Origin: Desulfovibrio sp.
GTDB lineage: Bacteria; Desulfobacterota; Desulfovibrionia; Desulfovibrionales; Desulfovibrionaceae
DNA length: 64,000 nt
Assembly (NCBI GenBank): GCA_031271265.1
Contig: JAISWB010000112.1
Location: 1 to 64,000 of the forward strand
Direction of reading: 5' to 3'
The position numbers were made by a program, and so were the translations under genes. The notes under the pieces were generated by a model, which saw only the letters and a list, made by a program, of their open reading frames with translations, did not search any database and was not told where the DNA came from. Below, piece after piece: positions 36,005-44,491 of this stretch; positions within the stretch are counted from its first letter, which is position 1; the number at the start of each line of letters is the position of its first letter.

Positions 36005-36101
36005 CTTGATGCGCCGTGTACCTTGTGTTATCGGGAACAAAAAAGAGGGTGGGCTGCCGGTTCCTTCTCTTTTCCGCCCGGTTGCAACCATTGTGGTTTC
36101 G

Positions 36102-36125
36102 ACCGTTCCCGAGGGCGGTTTTTTT
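36102..36125 (+). terminator. Rho-independent terminator after the adaptor gene
   Basis: ACCG-TTCCC-GA-GGG-CGGT forms a GC-rich stem with a tiny loop, followed directly by seven T residues (36119-36125). It lies about 100 bp after the adaptor stop codon and 20 bp before the next small gene. Confidence 0.75.
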
Positions 36126-36145
36126 ACGTCAGTCCCGGGGAAATT

Positions 36146-36337
36146 ATGGAAAAGGACGCCAAGGAAGCCCTGCAGGCGAGCAAGGAAATAGTGGTCAAAT
36201 TTATTGAGGCCGGGCGCGTGTCGCCCGGCAATTTCGCCGAAGTATTTCCCGGCGTGTACCGTGTCGTGCTGGAAACCTTGAGTGCTCCCGGCGGCAGGCA
36301 GGCGGCTGCCGATCCCGGCACGGAACGCAAGCCTTGA
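36146..36337 (+). CDS. Small conserved-style helical protein
   Basis: A 63-residue protein with GGGGAA before its ATG. It begins MEKDAKEALQASKEIVVKF and continues with IEAGRVSPGNFAEVFPGVYR, two helices joined by a turn, then a short disordered end. Similar small proteins with a GR(V/L)SPGNF turn occur in Desulfovibrio, some with a MucR-like N-terminal layout, but I cannot assign a function. Its stop overlaps the start of the methyltransferase gene (ATGA), so they are cotranscribed. Confidence 0.65.
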   Translation: MEKDAKEALQASKEIVVKFIEAGRVSPGNFAEVFPGVYRVVLETLSAPGGRQAAADPGTERKP

Positions 36338-37086
36338 TGCGGCGTGAATACGGCGCAGGCGGCGAATGTTTTGTTCCGGACAGCGATGCCGCCGCGGTGC
36401 ATCGCCTGTTCTCCCTGATTGCGCGCGCCTACGACCCGCTGAACCGCATCCTCAGTTTCGGCCTGGACGCGGGCTGGCGCAGAAAACTGGCCGAATCCCT
36501 GCATCCCATGCCTTCCGGAGAGGACGGGCGCATTCTGGATATAGCCGCCGGAACGCTGGGCGTGAGCATGGTGTTGGCCGAACATTTTCCTAAACATGAG
36601 ATAGCCGCCCTGGACTTTTGCCTGCCCATGCTCCGGCGCGGCAAAAGGAAGGCGTCGAAACTGCGCCGCGGCAAGATCCGGCTGCTGTCCGGGGACGCGC
36701 GCGCCCTGCCTTTGCGCAATGCCTGCGCGGATGCGGTGACCGTGGCCTTCGGCCTGCGCAATATCCGGCCTCGCGAACGCGCCTACGCCGAAGTTCTGCG
36801 CGTGCTGCGCCCCGGCGGGCGCTTTCGCGTCCTGGAGTTCGCAGGCGAGGAAAAACCCGTTCTTTTCGGTCTTTATAATCGCTATCTGCATCACATCCTC
36901 CCGGCCGCGGGCGGACTTTGTTGCGGACACCGGGCCGCATACCGCTATCTTGCCGACACGATACGCCGGTACCCGGCTGTGGAAAAAGTGGATGAAGAAA
37001 TGCGGTCCGCCGGTTTCGCCGGGGTGCGCCATGAACTCCTTACCGCGGGCATCGTCGGTATCCATTGCGGTGAAAAAACAGCCTGA
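36337..37086 (+). CDS. ubiE: UbiE/MenG-type demethylmenaquinone methyltransferase
   Basis: A 249-residue class I methyltransferase. It has the family opening FSLIARAYDPLNRILSFGLD and AGWRRKL, a SAM motif LDIAAGTLGVSMVLAE, LDFCLPMLRRGKRK and the hallmark VTVAFGLRNIRPRERAYAE, then VLRPGGRFRVLEFA. This is the C-methylase for menaquinone in anaerobes. The SAM motif has T-L-G-V where most members have T-G-D-V, a slight divergence. It starts at an ATG that overlaps the stop of the preceding small gene. Confidence 0.88.
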   Translation: MRREYGAGGECFVPDSDAAAVHRLFSLIARAYDPLNRILSFGLDAGWRRKLAESLHPMPSGEDGRILDIAAGTLGVSMVLAEHFPKHEIAALDFCLPMLRRGKRKASKLRRGKIRLLSGDARALPLRNACADAVTVAFGLRNIRPRERAYAEVLRVLRPGGRFRVLEFAGEEKPVLFGLYNRYLHHILPAAGGLCCGHRAAYRYLADTIRRYPAVEKVDEEMRSAGFAGVRHELLTAGIVGIHCGEKTA

Positions 37087-37117
37087 AAGCCCTGCCGCTG
37101 CCGGGAGTCCCGCCCCT

Positions 37118-38452
37118 ATGCCCCGTATACCGCACAGTTTCCCCGTCTTTCAGGATTTCGCAGACAGGCGTGAAAGCATTGCCGTGGTCGGGCTAGGCTA
37201 TGTCGGTCTGCCGCTGTCCGTGGCCTTGTCCGCGCGCTTTGCAGTCATCGGTTTTGATCTTTCCGAAAAACGCATTGACGAACTGCGCCGGGGGCTGGAC
37301 CGCACGGGCGAAGTTTCCCCGGCCGCTCTGGCCGCTTCGGGGCCTGCATTTTCCGCATCCCCTGCCGACATAGGCGCCGCGCGCTTCATCATAGCGGCCG
37401 TGCCCACGCCCATCGACGCCCACCGCAACCCGGACCTGGAACCTCTGCGTTCCGCCTCCGCCCTGATCGGGCGGCACATGCGGGCGGGGAGCATCGTCGT
37501 TTACGAATCCACCGTTTATCCCGGCGCGAGCGAGGAAGTCTGCGTTCCCATCCTGGAACGCGAATCGGGCCTGCGTTGCGGCCCGGATTTCGCGATCGCG
37601 TATTCGCCCGAGCGCATCAATCCCGGCGACGGGGCGCACCGGGTGGAGAACATCGTCAAAGTGGTGTCGGCAAACTCGCCCCAGGCCCTGGAACTGACCG
37701 CGTCCGTCTACGGCGCCGTCGTCCGCGCCGGCATACACCGGGCGCCTTCCATCAAGGTCGCGGAAGCCGCCAAGGTCATTGAGAATACTCAGCGGGACCT
37801 GAACATAGCCCTCATGAACGAACTTGCCCTGATCTTCGACCGCCTGGGCATAGACACCCTCGATGTGCTGGAGGCCGCCGGAACCAAGTGGAACTTCCTG
37901 CCTTTCCGGCCGGGCCTGGTGGGCGGGCACTGCATCGGCGTGGATCCCTATTACCTGACCTTCAAGGCCCAGGAGGTCGGGCTGCACCCCGAAGTCATCC
38001 TCGCGGGCAGGCGCATCAACGACGGTATGGGCAAATACATCGCGGAAAAAACGGTAAAAATGCTTATCGCCCAAGGGCACCGGGTCGGCCGGTCCCGGGT
38101 GGGCATCTTCGGTTTGACCTTCAAGGAAAATGTGCCGGACCTGCGCAACAGCCGCGTGCCGGACATCAAAAGCGAACTTGAGGAATACGGGATTACCGTG
38201 CTTGTGCACGACCCCCTTGCCGCGCCGGACGAAGCGATGCGGGAGTACGGCGTATCTCTTTCTCCCCTGGAGTCGGTGCGCGGGCTGGATGCCGCGGTGT
38301 TCGCCGTGGCGCACGGCGCGTATGCCGATCTCGGACTTGACGCGCTGTCCGAACGGTTCAGAAAGGGGGATCGAGCCGTACTGCTGGACCTGAAAGGCAT
38401 CTGGAAACGTTTCGATGCGGAAAAGGCCGGCTTTGCATACTGGCGTCTGTAG
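37118..38452 (+). CDS. UDP-N-acetyl-sugar dehydrogenase (TviB/WbpO-like)
   Basis: A nucleotide-sugar dehydrogenase of 444 residues from the ATG at 37118 (GGGAG ten bases upstream). It has an N-terminal Rossmann motif IAVVGLGYVGLPLSVAL, VPTPIDAHRNPDLEPL, ESTVYPGASEEV, the catalytic-cysteine loop PGLVGGHCIGVDPYY and the C-terminal domain segment FGLTFKENVPDLRNSRV. The closest style is Vi-antigen or O-antigen UDP-GalNAc/GlcNAc 6-dehydrogenases. The last codons belong to a 53-bp tandem duplication that continues past the stop. Confidence 0.9.
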   Translation: MPRIPHSFPVFQDFADRRESIAVVGLGYVGLPLSVALSARFAVIGFDLSEKRIDELRRGLDRTGEVSPAALAASGPAFSASPADIGAARFIIAAVPTPIDAHRNPDLEPLRSASALIGRHMRAGSIVVYESTVYPGASEEVCVPILERESGLRCGPDFAIAYSPERINPGDGAHRVENIVKVVSANSPQALELTASVYGAVVRAGIHRAPSIKVAEAAKVIENTQRDLNIALMNELALIFDRLGIDTLDVLEAAGTKWNFLPFRPGLVGGHCIGVDPYYLTFKAQEVGLHPEVILAGRRINDGMGKYIAEKTVKMLIAQGHRVGRSRVGIFGLTFKENVPDLRNSRVPDIKSELEEYGITVLVHDPLAAPDEAMREYGVSLSPLESVRGLDAAVFAVAHGAYADLGLDALSERFRKGDRAVLLDLKGIWKRFDAEKAGFAYWRL

Positions 38453-38522
38453 AGTGCGTTTCAACTTCGGCGGAAAAGGCCGGCTTCGCATACCGGCTTC
38501 TGTGGAGAGCGTTTCAACTTTG
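38417..38522 (+). repeat. Tandem duplication of a 53-bp unit across a stop codon
   Basis: GCGGAAAAGGCCGGCTTTGC at 38417 is repeated with few changes at 38470 (GCGGAAAAGGCCGGCTTCGC), and both units end in a GAG(T/A)GCGTTTCAACTT motif. Copy 1 contains the last codons and stop of the dehydrogenase gene; copy 2 is in the intergenic gap. The motif AGCGTTTCAAC also occurs at the end of dispersed element E (9570). Confidence 0.8.
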
Positions 38523-38551
38523 CAGGGACATATCCGCACCGGGAGAAAGGT

Positions 38552-40633
38552 ATGGAAGTCATTTTGCGCGGGGTACGCGGCAGCATAGCCAATCCGGCCG
38601 CGGAAACGGCCTATTACGGAGGCAATACGGCCTGCGTGGAACTGCGCTCGGACGGCGGCGCGCTGCTCTTTTTCGACGCCGGCACGGGCCTGCGCGAGGC
38701 CGGTGAAAACTTGCCCCGACAGGGAGAATGCCACATTTTTATCAGCCACGGCCATGCCGACCACATCATGGGCTTGTGGTTTTTCAAACCCATCCACTCC
38801 CCGGACTGGACAACTCACCTCCACTTGCCGGACAAGCTGGAACGCCTGCCGGACCATTTTTACGAAACCGGGCTCTTCCCCGTCCCTTTCTCCGCGCTCA
38901 AGGGGGCAATCATCCGGCATTCCGTCAGGACAGGAGAACTCGTCACCATCGGCGCGGGCAAAACAAAGCTCGAACTTGAGCCCTTCGCCGTCTGCCACCC
39001 CGGCGGAGGCCTCGGCTACAAAGTTCGTGCCGACAACGCGCTCTTCGTCTATACCGGAGACCATGAAATTACCGGGACAGCCGCGTCTCTCGCCGAAGCC
39101 GGCAACATTCTGCGCGGGGCGAACATCGCCGTTGTGGACGCTATGTACCGTAAAGAAGATTATGTGCCCGGCTGGGGGCACTCCGCTTGGGAAGACTGGG
39201 TTGAAGCCGCCGCCGGGGCGGGCGCGCGCAATCTGGTGCTGACCCACCACGAGCCGCGCCGCACCGACCGGGAACTGGATGCGCTGGACAACCGGCTGCG
39301 GGACCTTGCCCGCCCGGATCGGCTGAACATGTATGTCGCCCGCGAGGGCATGCGCTTTGTCCCTTCCGGCCCCATCCCCTTTACCCGCTACGGCAGCGAC
39401 TGGCTGCTCCTGTTTCTGGAGGAAATCGCCCGCTACCGGGACATAAACGCCGTCCTCGACCGTATCCTCGCCAAAGCCAGGGAAATAACCCATGCCGACG
39501 CCGGGACGATTTTCCTTGTGGAAGGCGACGAACTTGTCTTCGCCTATACGCACAACGACAGCCTCTTCCCTGTGGACAATGCCCACAGGTACGCCTACGC
39601 CGCCGTGCGCATGCCCCTTTCCAGACTTTCCATCGCAGGGTATGCGGCGGTCTCCGGACAATCTCTGAACCTTGCCGACGTCCGTCGGCTTCCGCCCGGC
39701 GTACAGTACAGCTTCAACAGCAGCTTTGACGAAAACACCGGCTACCGTACGGTATCCATGCTTTCTCTGCCGTTTTTCGACAAAAGCGGCAACGTGTCCG
39801 GCATCCTGCAGCTCATCAACAGCATTGATCCCCGCGGCGGCGCGCCCTGTCCCTTCACCTCGAGCATGGAATTCAACGCCCGACTGCTGGCCGGGCAGGC
39901 CTCAAGCGCCCTTGAACACAGCATGCAGGAGCGCAAGGGCATTTACGGCATCCTGCGCATGGCGGCGGTGCATGATCCATCCGAAACCGGCCCGCACGCG
40001 GAACGCGTCGGCTCCGTCGCAGCCGAATTGTACCAGCGCTGGGCGGAAAAAGGGGAAGCTGTCCCGGACAGGGAAAGGATACGCTACGAAAAAAACCGTA
40101 TCCGTCTTGCGGCCATGCTGCATGACATCGGCAAGGTGGGCATCAGCGATCTGATTCTAAAAAAACCGGGTAAGTTGACGGACGAGGAATTCGCCGTCAT
40201 GCGCGGACATACGGAGATCGGCGCCGACATTCTCGACGACGACGCCTCGGACATTGCTGCCCTTGCCCGTGATATCGCCCTGTGCCACCACCAGAAATGG
40301 AACGGGCGCGGCTATCCCGACATAGACGGGAAAGCGCCGGCGGGAGAAAGCATCCCCTTGGGCGCGCGCATTGTCGCCGTTGCCGACGTGTTCGACGCTC
40401 TGGTGTCGCCCCGCTGCTATAAAAACCCCTGGAGCTTCGAGGCGGCATTGGACCTGTTGTGCAGGGAAGCAGGCGAACATTTCGATCCCGTCCTTGTGGA
40501 GTGCATTATGGATATCCGCGATATGCTGCCGCTGATTTATGAGCGTTTCCCCGATACTCCGCAAGGCGGGGAAAACACGGCGGGTGCCGGGGGCGCGGTT
40601 TCCCGCGGCTCTTCAGAGGGCGAGCGGGCGTGA
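38552..40633 (+). CDS. Three-domain MBL-GAF-HD-GYP signalling protein
   Basis: A 693-residue cytoplasmic protein, with GGGAGAAAGG before the ATG. Residues ~1-270 are a metallo-beta-lactamase fold with HxHxDH in FISHGHADHIMG, CHPGGGLG, FVYTGDHE and LTHHEPR. Residues ~285-450 are a GAF domain (VLDRILAKAREITHADAGTI). Residues ~465-665 are an HD-GYP phosphodiesterase: LHDIGKVGISDLILKKPGKL, RGHTEIGADIL and HHQKWNGRGYPD, where the usual HHExxDGxGYP has E to Q and D to N changes. Likely a c-di-GMP hydrolase tied to a hydrolase and a ligand sensor. Its stop overlaps the cyclase start. Confidence 0.85.
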   Translation: MEVILRGVRGSIANPAAETAYYGGNTACVELRSDGGALLFFDAGTGLREAGENLPRQGECHIFISHGHADHIMGLWFFKPIHSPDWTTHLHLPDKLERLPDHFYETGLFPVPFSALKGAIIRHSVRTGELVTIGAGKTKLELEPFAVCHPGGGLGYKVRADNALFVYTGDHEITGTAASLAEAGNILRGANIAVVDAMYRKEDYVPGWGHSAWEDWVEAAAGAGARNLVLTHHEPRRTDRELDALDNRLRDLARPDRLNMYVAREGMRFVPSGPIPFTRYGSDWLLLFLEEIARYRDINAVLDRILAKAREITHADAGTIFLVEGDELVFAYTHNDSLFPVDNAHRYAYAAVRMPLSRLSIAGYAAVSGQSLNLADVRRLPPGVQYSFNSSFDENTGYRTVSMLSLPFFDKSGNVSGILQLINSIDPRGGAPCPFTSSMEFNARLLAGQASSALEHSMQERKGIYGILRMAAVHDPSETGPHAERVGSVAAELYQRWAEKGEAVPDRERIRYEKNRIRLAAMLHDIGKVGISDLILKKPGKLTDEEFAVMRGHTEIGADILDDDASDIAALARDIALCHHQKWNGRGYPDIDGKAPAGESIPLGARIVAVADVFDALVSPRCYKNPWSFEAALDLLCREAGEHFDPVLVECIMDIRDMLPLIYERFPDTPQGGENTAGAGGAVSRGSSEGERA

Positions 40634-42831
40634 AGCTGCTTGCGGCATGTCGCCGCATCGCGCAGGCGGCGTGGTTTTCCCCGCTTGCGGCCGGCGCGGC
40701 CGTCGTTCTGGGCACGGCCGTCCTGTATATTGCCCAGCCGCCCCTGTTGCTGCGCCTGGACCGGAAAATTTACGACAGCCTCCTGCCGTTGCGCGCCGCT
40801 CCGCTCCCTTCGCCTGTGCCGGTGATCATCGACATAGACGAGGCATCCTTGCGGGACTTCGGCCAGTGGCCGTGGCCGCGCTACCTGGCGGCGGACCTGC
40901 TGAGCGCCCTGACCGAATACGGAGTTGCGGCTGTCGGGCTGGACATCATGTTTTCCGAGCCGGACCGCTCTTCGCCGGAGCGACTGCGCGAATCCCTGCG
41001 CCGCGACAGGGGCGCGTCCCTGAACCTGGATGGACTGCCGCCGCACCTGCACGACTTCGATCATCTGCTGGCGGACGAGGTGGAACGCAGCCCGGCCGTG
41101 CTCGGCTTTTACGCCCGCTTTGACGGCACGGACGAGGCTCCGCTTCTTCCGCCCGCGGATATCGCCTTTATTGAACGATCCTCTCCCGATGCGGTTCCGG
41201 CTGCGCGATCGCTGCCCGCGGCGAAAGACGCCGTGCTGCCCCTGCCTTTACTGCGCGACAAGGCACCTTTGGGATTCATCAACGTAGCCCCGGACGAGGA
41301 CGGCATCGTGCGCAAGGCCCCCCTGCTTATCAGGGTAGGGGATGCCGTCCGGCCTTCCCTGGCCCTGCGTTCCCTGATGCGGGCCGTCGGCAGCGACAGG
41401 CTCATCGTGCGCAGCGGACCCTACGGCATTGAATCCGTTCGGGTGGGGCAGTCGACCGTGCCTGTCGATGCCCGGGGCGCCGTGCATATCCCGTTTATCG
41501 GCCCCAGCGGAACCTACACTTACATCAGCGCCGGAGACGTGCTGCGCGGCAGCGTGCCCAAAGAAGCGTTGAAGGGGCGGACAGCCTTTGTGGGGACTTC
41601 CGCGCCGGGGCTTTTGGATATACGGGCAACCCCCTTTGACGCCGTTTACCCGGGCGTGGAAATCCATGCCGCCGTTGTTGACGCGATAGTGACCGGGAAC
41701 GCCGTCCGCGTGCCCCCCTGGACCCCGGCCGTGCAAATGCTGGGTATTTTCGTCGCAGGGCTCATTGCCGCACCTGCCTTCGGGTTCGCCCGACCCCGGA
41801 TATACCTGCCGGTCGCGGCGCTGCCGGCCGCCGCTGCCGTGGAGCTTTCCCGCCGTCTCTTTGCCGGCGGGGTGTTTGTTTCCCCTTTGTATATCGTGAT
41901 TACAGTCGTCATGACGGGCGTATGCCTGATCTTTCTGCGCTTCCTGCATGAAGAAAAACAGAAACTGGTGTTGCGCAACGCGTTTTCCCGCTATGTGTCG
42001 CCGGAAGTCGTCAAGCGCATCACCAGGCTGCGCGGCAATCTTTTTGCCGGGGAAGAGCGGGAGCTGTCCATCCTGTTCACCGACATCCGGGGTTTCACTA
42101 CCCTTTCGGAAAAGCTTTCTCCGCCCCAGGTGGTCAAGCTGCTCAACCGCTATTTCACGCCCATGACCGCGCTGGTGCGCGAGCACGGCGGCACCATGGA
42201 CAAATTCATCGGCGACGCGCTCATGGCGTTCTGGAATGCGCCCCTGGACGTGCCGAACCATCCCGTGCAGGCGGTATCGGCCGCCCTCGCCATGCAGGAA
42301 ACGCTGTCGACCTTGAACGGGGCTCTTCAGGATGAATTCGGGGTGAGCATCCGCATCGGCGCGGGCATCCATACCGGCCCGGCTTATGTGGGCAACATGG
42401 GGTCGGCGGAACTGGTCAATTATACGCTGATCGGGGACAGCGTGAACTTGGCTTCCCGCCTGGAAAGCCTTTGCCCGCACTACGGGGTGGGGGTGGTCGT
42501 CAGCGGAGAAACCAGGGCCGGTTGCGGGGACGCCTTTGCCTTTCAGTACCTGGACATGTTGCGGGTCAAGGGCAAGACGCAACCGGTCCAGATCTGGCTT
42601 CCCATGCGTCCGGGAGAAGCGGCCGCCCGCGGCGAAGAACAGGGACTCTGGCAGAGCGCCTGCGAACGGTATCGCGCGGGCGACTTCAACGCCGCCGGGC
42701 AAATTCTGGCCGAGCTGCGCGCCTTGTGCCCGGAGCGGCAACTGTATGCCGTCTACGCCGAACGGGTGCGCGAATTGCGGGAAAATTCGCCTGCCGACTG
42801 GGACGGCATCGTGACCATGCACAAGAAATAA
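40630..42831 (+). CDS. CHASE2-containing class III adenylate/guanylate cyclase
   Basis: A 733-residue membrane protein starting at a GTG that overlaps the HD-GYP stop. It has helix 1 at ~20-38, a large extracytoplasmic CHASE2 domain at ~45-355 (IIDIDEASLRDFGQWPWPR, LGFINVAPDEDGIVRKAP, FVGTSAPGLLDIRATPF), three helices at ~365-430, then a cyclase catalytic domain at ~465-655: LFTDIRGFTTLSEKL (metal Asp), DKFIGDALMAFWN (second metal Asp) and YTLIGDSVNLASRLE. A short TPR-like tail ends it. All catalytic aspartates are present, so it is probably active; ATP versus GTP use is not certain from sequence. Confidence 0.9.
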   Translation: MKLLAACRRIAQAAWFSPLAAGAAVVLGTAVLYIAQPPLLLRLDRKIYDSLLPLRAAPLPSPVPVIIDIDEASLRDFGQWPWPRYLAADLLSALTEYGVAAVGLDIMFSEPDRSSPERLRESLRRDRGASLNLDGLPPHLHDFDHLLADEVERSPAVLGFYARFDGTDEAPLLPPADIAFIERSSPDAVPAARSLPAAKDAVLPLPLLRDKAPLGFINVAPDEDGIVRKAPLLIRVGDAVRPSLALRSLMRAVGSDRLIVRSGPYGIESVRVGQSTVPVDARGAVHIPFIGPSGTYTYISAGDVLRGSVPKEALKGRTAFVGTSAPGLLDIRATPFDAVYPGVEIHAAVVDAIVTGNAVRVPPWTPAVQMLGIFVAGLIAAPAFGFARPRIYLPVAALPAAAAVELSRRLFAGGVFVSPLYIVITVVMTGVCLIFLRFLHEEKQKLVLRNAFSRYVSPEVVKRITRLRGNLFAGEERELSILFTDIRGFTTLSEKLSPPQVVKLLNRYFTPMTALVREHGGTMDKFIGDALMAFWNAPLDVPNHPVQAVSAALAMQETLSTLNGALQDEFGVSIRIGAGIHTGPAYVGNMGSAELVNYTLIGDSVNLASRLESLCPHYGVGVVVSGETRAGCGDAFAFQYLDMLRVKGKTQPVQIWLPMRPGEAAARGEEQGLWQSACERYRAGDFNAAGQILAELRALCPERQLYAVYAERVRELRENSPADWDGIVTMHKK

Positions 42832-42882
42832 CAATGTTTCACTCCACATCAGGCTCCATCCGCCGGGGCGTAGTCACCCGGC

Positions 42883-42985
42883 GGATAGGAACCCGGTGGA
42901 TTCCCCTCCCTGAAGGGTTGACCGAACACATGAATTCCATGGGCGTACGGATAGGAACCGGGCGGGTTCCCCTCCCTGAAGGGAG
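42883..42985. repeat. Two direct repeats, 66 bp apart, between the cyclase gene and ackA
   Basis: GGATAGGAACCCGGTGGATT at 42883 and GGATAGGAACCGGGCGGGTT at 42949 are each followed by CCCCTCCCTGAAGGG. The second copy runs into the left inverted-repeat arm of ackA. A small frame across them encodes a peptide with repeated IGT-x4-PLPEG blocks; it has no other sign of being a gene. Confidence 0.65.
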
Positions 42986-43020
42986 CGGTTTCAAACCATA
43001 AAGGGATTTCTGATGAAAAT
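42972..43020 (+). repeat. Left arm of the inverted repeat flanking ackA
   Basis: It reads CTCCCTGAAGGGAG (a perfect small hairpin), GGTTTCAAACC (a second palindrome), then ATAAAGGGATTTCTGATGAA. It matches the ackA leader at 44245-44294 in inverted orientation over about 49 bp with only a handful of differences. Here the AAGGGA ribosome site and ATG are orphaned: the frame they open runs antisense into ackA. Confidence 0.8.
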
Positions 43021-43040
43021 GCCGAGTTATTCGTTTGCCG

Positions 43041-44252
43041 TCAGCGTTCCTGCAGCACACGCTGCACGGCTTGGGCTATGGCCAGTTCTTCGTTGGTCGG
43101 TATGACCAGCACGGGAACTTTCGCGCCCCCGGCGCTGATCGCGCGCGGTTCGGATGAGCGCACGGCGTTGGCGGCCGGGTCCACGGCTATGCCCAGACCT
43201 TCAAGTCCCGCGCAGACGGCGGCGCGGGTGATGTCGTCGTTTTCGCCGATGCCCGCCGTGAACGCCAGGGCATCCAGGCTGCCCAGCACGGCATAGTAGG
43301 CGCCGATATACTTTTTAATGCTGTAGCAAAACATGTCGAGGGCCAGCACGGCTTTCGCGTTGCCCGCGGCACAGGCGGCGTGAATGTCGCGCATGTCGTT
43401 GAGGCCGCAAATGCCTTTCAGACCGCTTTCGCGGTTGAGTACGGAGTCGATTTTCTCCGGACTGAAGCCCGTCTGCGCGCAGAGATACGCCGGAACGGCC
43501 GGGTCTATGTCTCCGCAACGCGTACCCATGATCACCCCGGCCAGAGGCGTCAGCCCCATGCTCGTGTCCACACATTTACCGGCGCGCACGGCGCTGATGG
43601 AGCACCCGTTGCCCAGATGGCAGACGACGACGTTCACGTCTTCGGGCGCTTTGCCGAGAAAATCGGCAGCTTTGCGGGAAACATAGCTGTGCGATGTGCC
43701 GTGGAAGCCGTAGCGGCGGACACGGTTCTCTTCGTAAAACGCATAGGGCAAGGCGTACATGTAGGCGTGCGGGGGCATCGTCGCATGAAATTCGGTGTCG
43801 AAAACGGCGACGGAAGGGCAGTGGGGCAGGATTTTCATAACCACTTCAATGCCCTGAATACCGGCCGGGTTGTGCAGGGGAGCAAGGGGAGAAAGTTTGC
43901 GCACGTTATCCAGCACTTCCTTGGTAACCAAGGTGGACCTGATGAACTCCTCACCGCCCTGCACCACGCGGTGCCCGCAGGCGCTTATTTCCGAAAGATC
44001 GCGCAGCACGCCGGCCTCAGGATCGGTAAGCAGCGCCACGACCCGCATCATGCCCGCCGTGTGGTCGGGGAACACGCCGTCCTCGCTGATTTTGCACTCG
44101 GTATCCGTGTCGGGGTTCTTTTTATGAACGAGCCGGCCGGCGGTATCCCCGATGCGTTCCACCAGGCCGGAACAGAGGACTGTGTGCGTCAGCATGTCCA
44201 GCAGTTGATATTTGAAGGAGGAACTGCCGCAGTTGATGACCATGATTTTCAT
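43041..44252 (-). CDS. ackA: Acetate kinase
   Basis: AckA makes ATP from acetyl phosphate at the end of acetogenic fermentation or organic-acid oxidation. The 403-residue protein from the ATG at 44252 has the ASKHA signature VINCGSSSFKYQLL at the start, FDTEFHATMPPHAY, RRYGFHGTSHSYV, VVCHLGNGCSISA and FTAGIGENDDITRAAVC. AAGGAA precedes the ATG. pta is not adjacent in this window. The gene is bracketed by near-identical inverted repeats whose right arm supplies its leader and start codon. Confidence 0.95.
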   Translation of the reverse strand: MKIMVINCGSSSFKYQLLDMLTHTVLCSGLVERIGDTAGRLVHKKNPDTDTECKISEDGVFPDHTAGMMRVVALLTDPEAGVLRDLSEISACGHRVVQGGEEFIRSTLVTKEVLDNVRKLSPLAPLHNPAGIQGIEVVMKILPHCPSVAVFDTEFHATMPPHAYMYALPYAFYEENRVRRYGFHGTSHSYVSRKAADFLGKAPEDVNVVVCHLGNGCSISAVRAGKCVDTSMGLTPLAGVIMGTRCGDIDPAVPAYLCAQTGFSPEKIDSVLNRESGLKGICGLNDMRDIHAACAAGNAKAVLALDMFCYSIKKYIGAYYAVLGSLDALAFTAGIGENDDITRAAVCAGLEGLGIAVDPAANAVRSSEPRAISAGGAKVPVLVIPTNEELAIAQAVQRVLQER

Positions 44253-44294
44253 CAGAAATTCCTTTATGGTTTGAAACCTCAACCCTTCAGGGAG
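44245..44294 (-). repeat. Right arm of the inverted repeat; leader and start of ackA
   Basis: On the minus strand: CTCCCTGAAGGGTTGAGG, TTTCAAACCATAAAGGAATT, TCTGATGAAAAT. It contains the ackA ribosome site (AAAGGAA) and its first codons. It is the inverted counterpart of 42972-43020. Confidence 0.8.
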
Positions 44295-44453
44295 ATTCTC
44301 ACTTGACGCCCGGCAAAGCCGGGCATACCTTCGGTACAGCCTTGCGCCGCGCCGGGCGCCGGGGGGGGAGCCGGCGGAATGCCCCGTCCCTAAGGGAACG
44401 AGCCCGCGGAATGGTATTCCCGGCTTTGGCGGGAGTCAACCGGGAATTGTCCG

Positions 44454-44491
44454 GAAGGGAGAAATTTCAGACCATAAAGGAACTGTTGATG
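44454..44491 (+). repeat. Third, diverged copy of the ackA-type leader, in front of the DsbA-like gene
   Basis: GAAGGGAGAAATTTCAGACC followed by ATAAAGGAACTGTTGATG matches the two ackA arms in the hairpin remnant, the TTTCA-ACC block and the ribosome site, with the ATG in the same place. It serves as the leader of the gene at 44489. Confidence 0.6.

Noticed and set aside
37193-39661. Very long minus-strand open frame (over 800 codons) opposite the sugar dehydrogenase and HD-GYP genes
   Set aside because: It is antisense to two clear genes, shows no family motifs and is a common artefact of GC-rich codon use.
42834-43001. Small plus-strand frame with repeated PLPEG blocks
   Set aside because: The repetition follows from the DNA direct repeats; no ribosome site or conservation supports translation.
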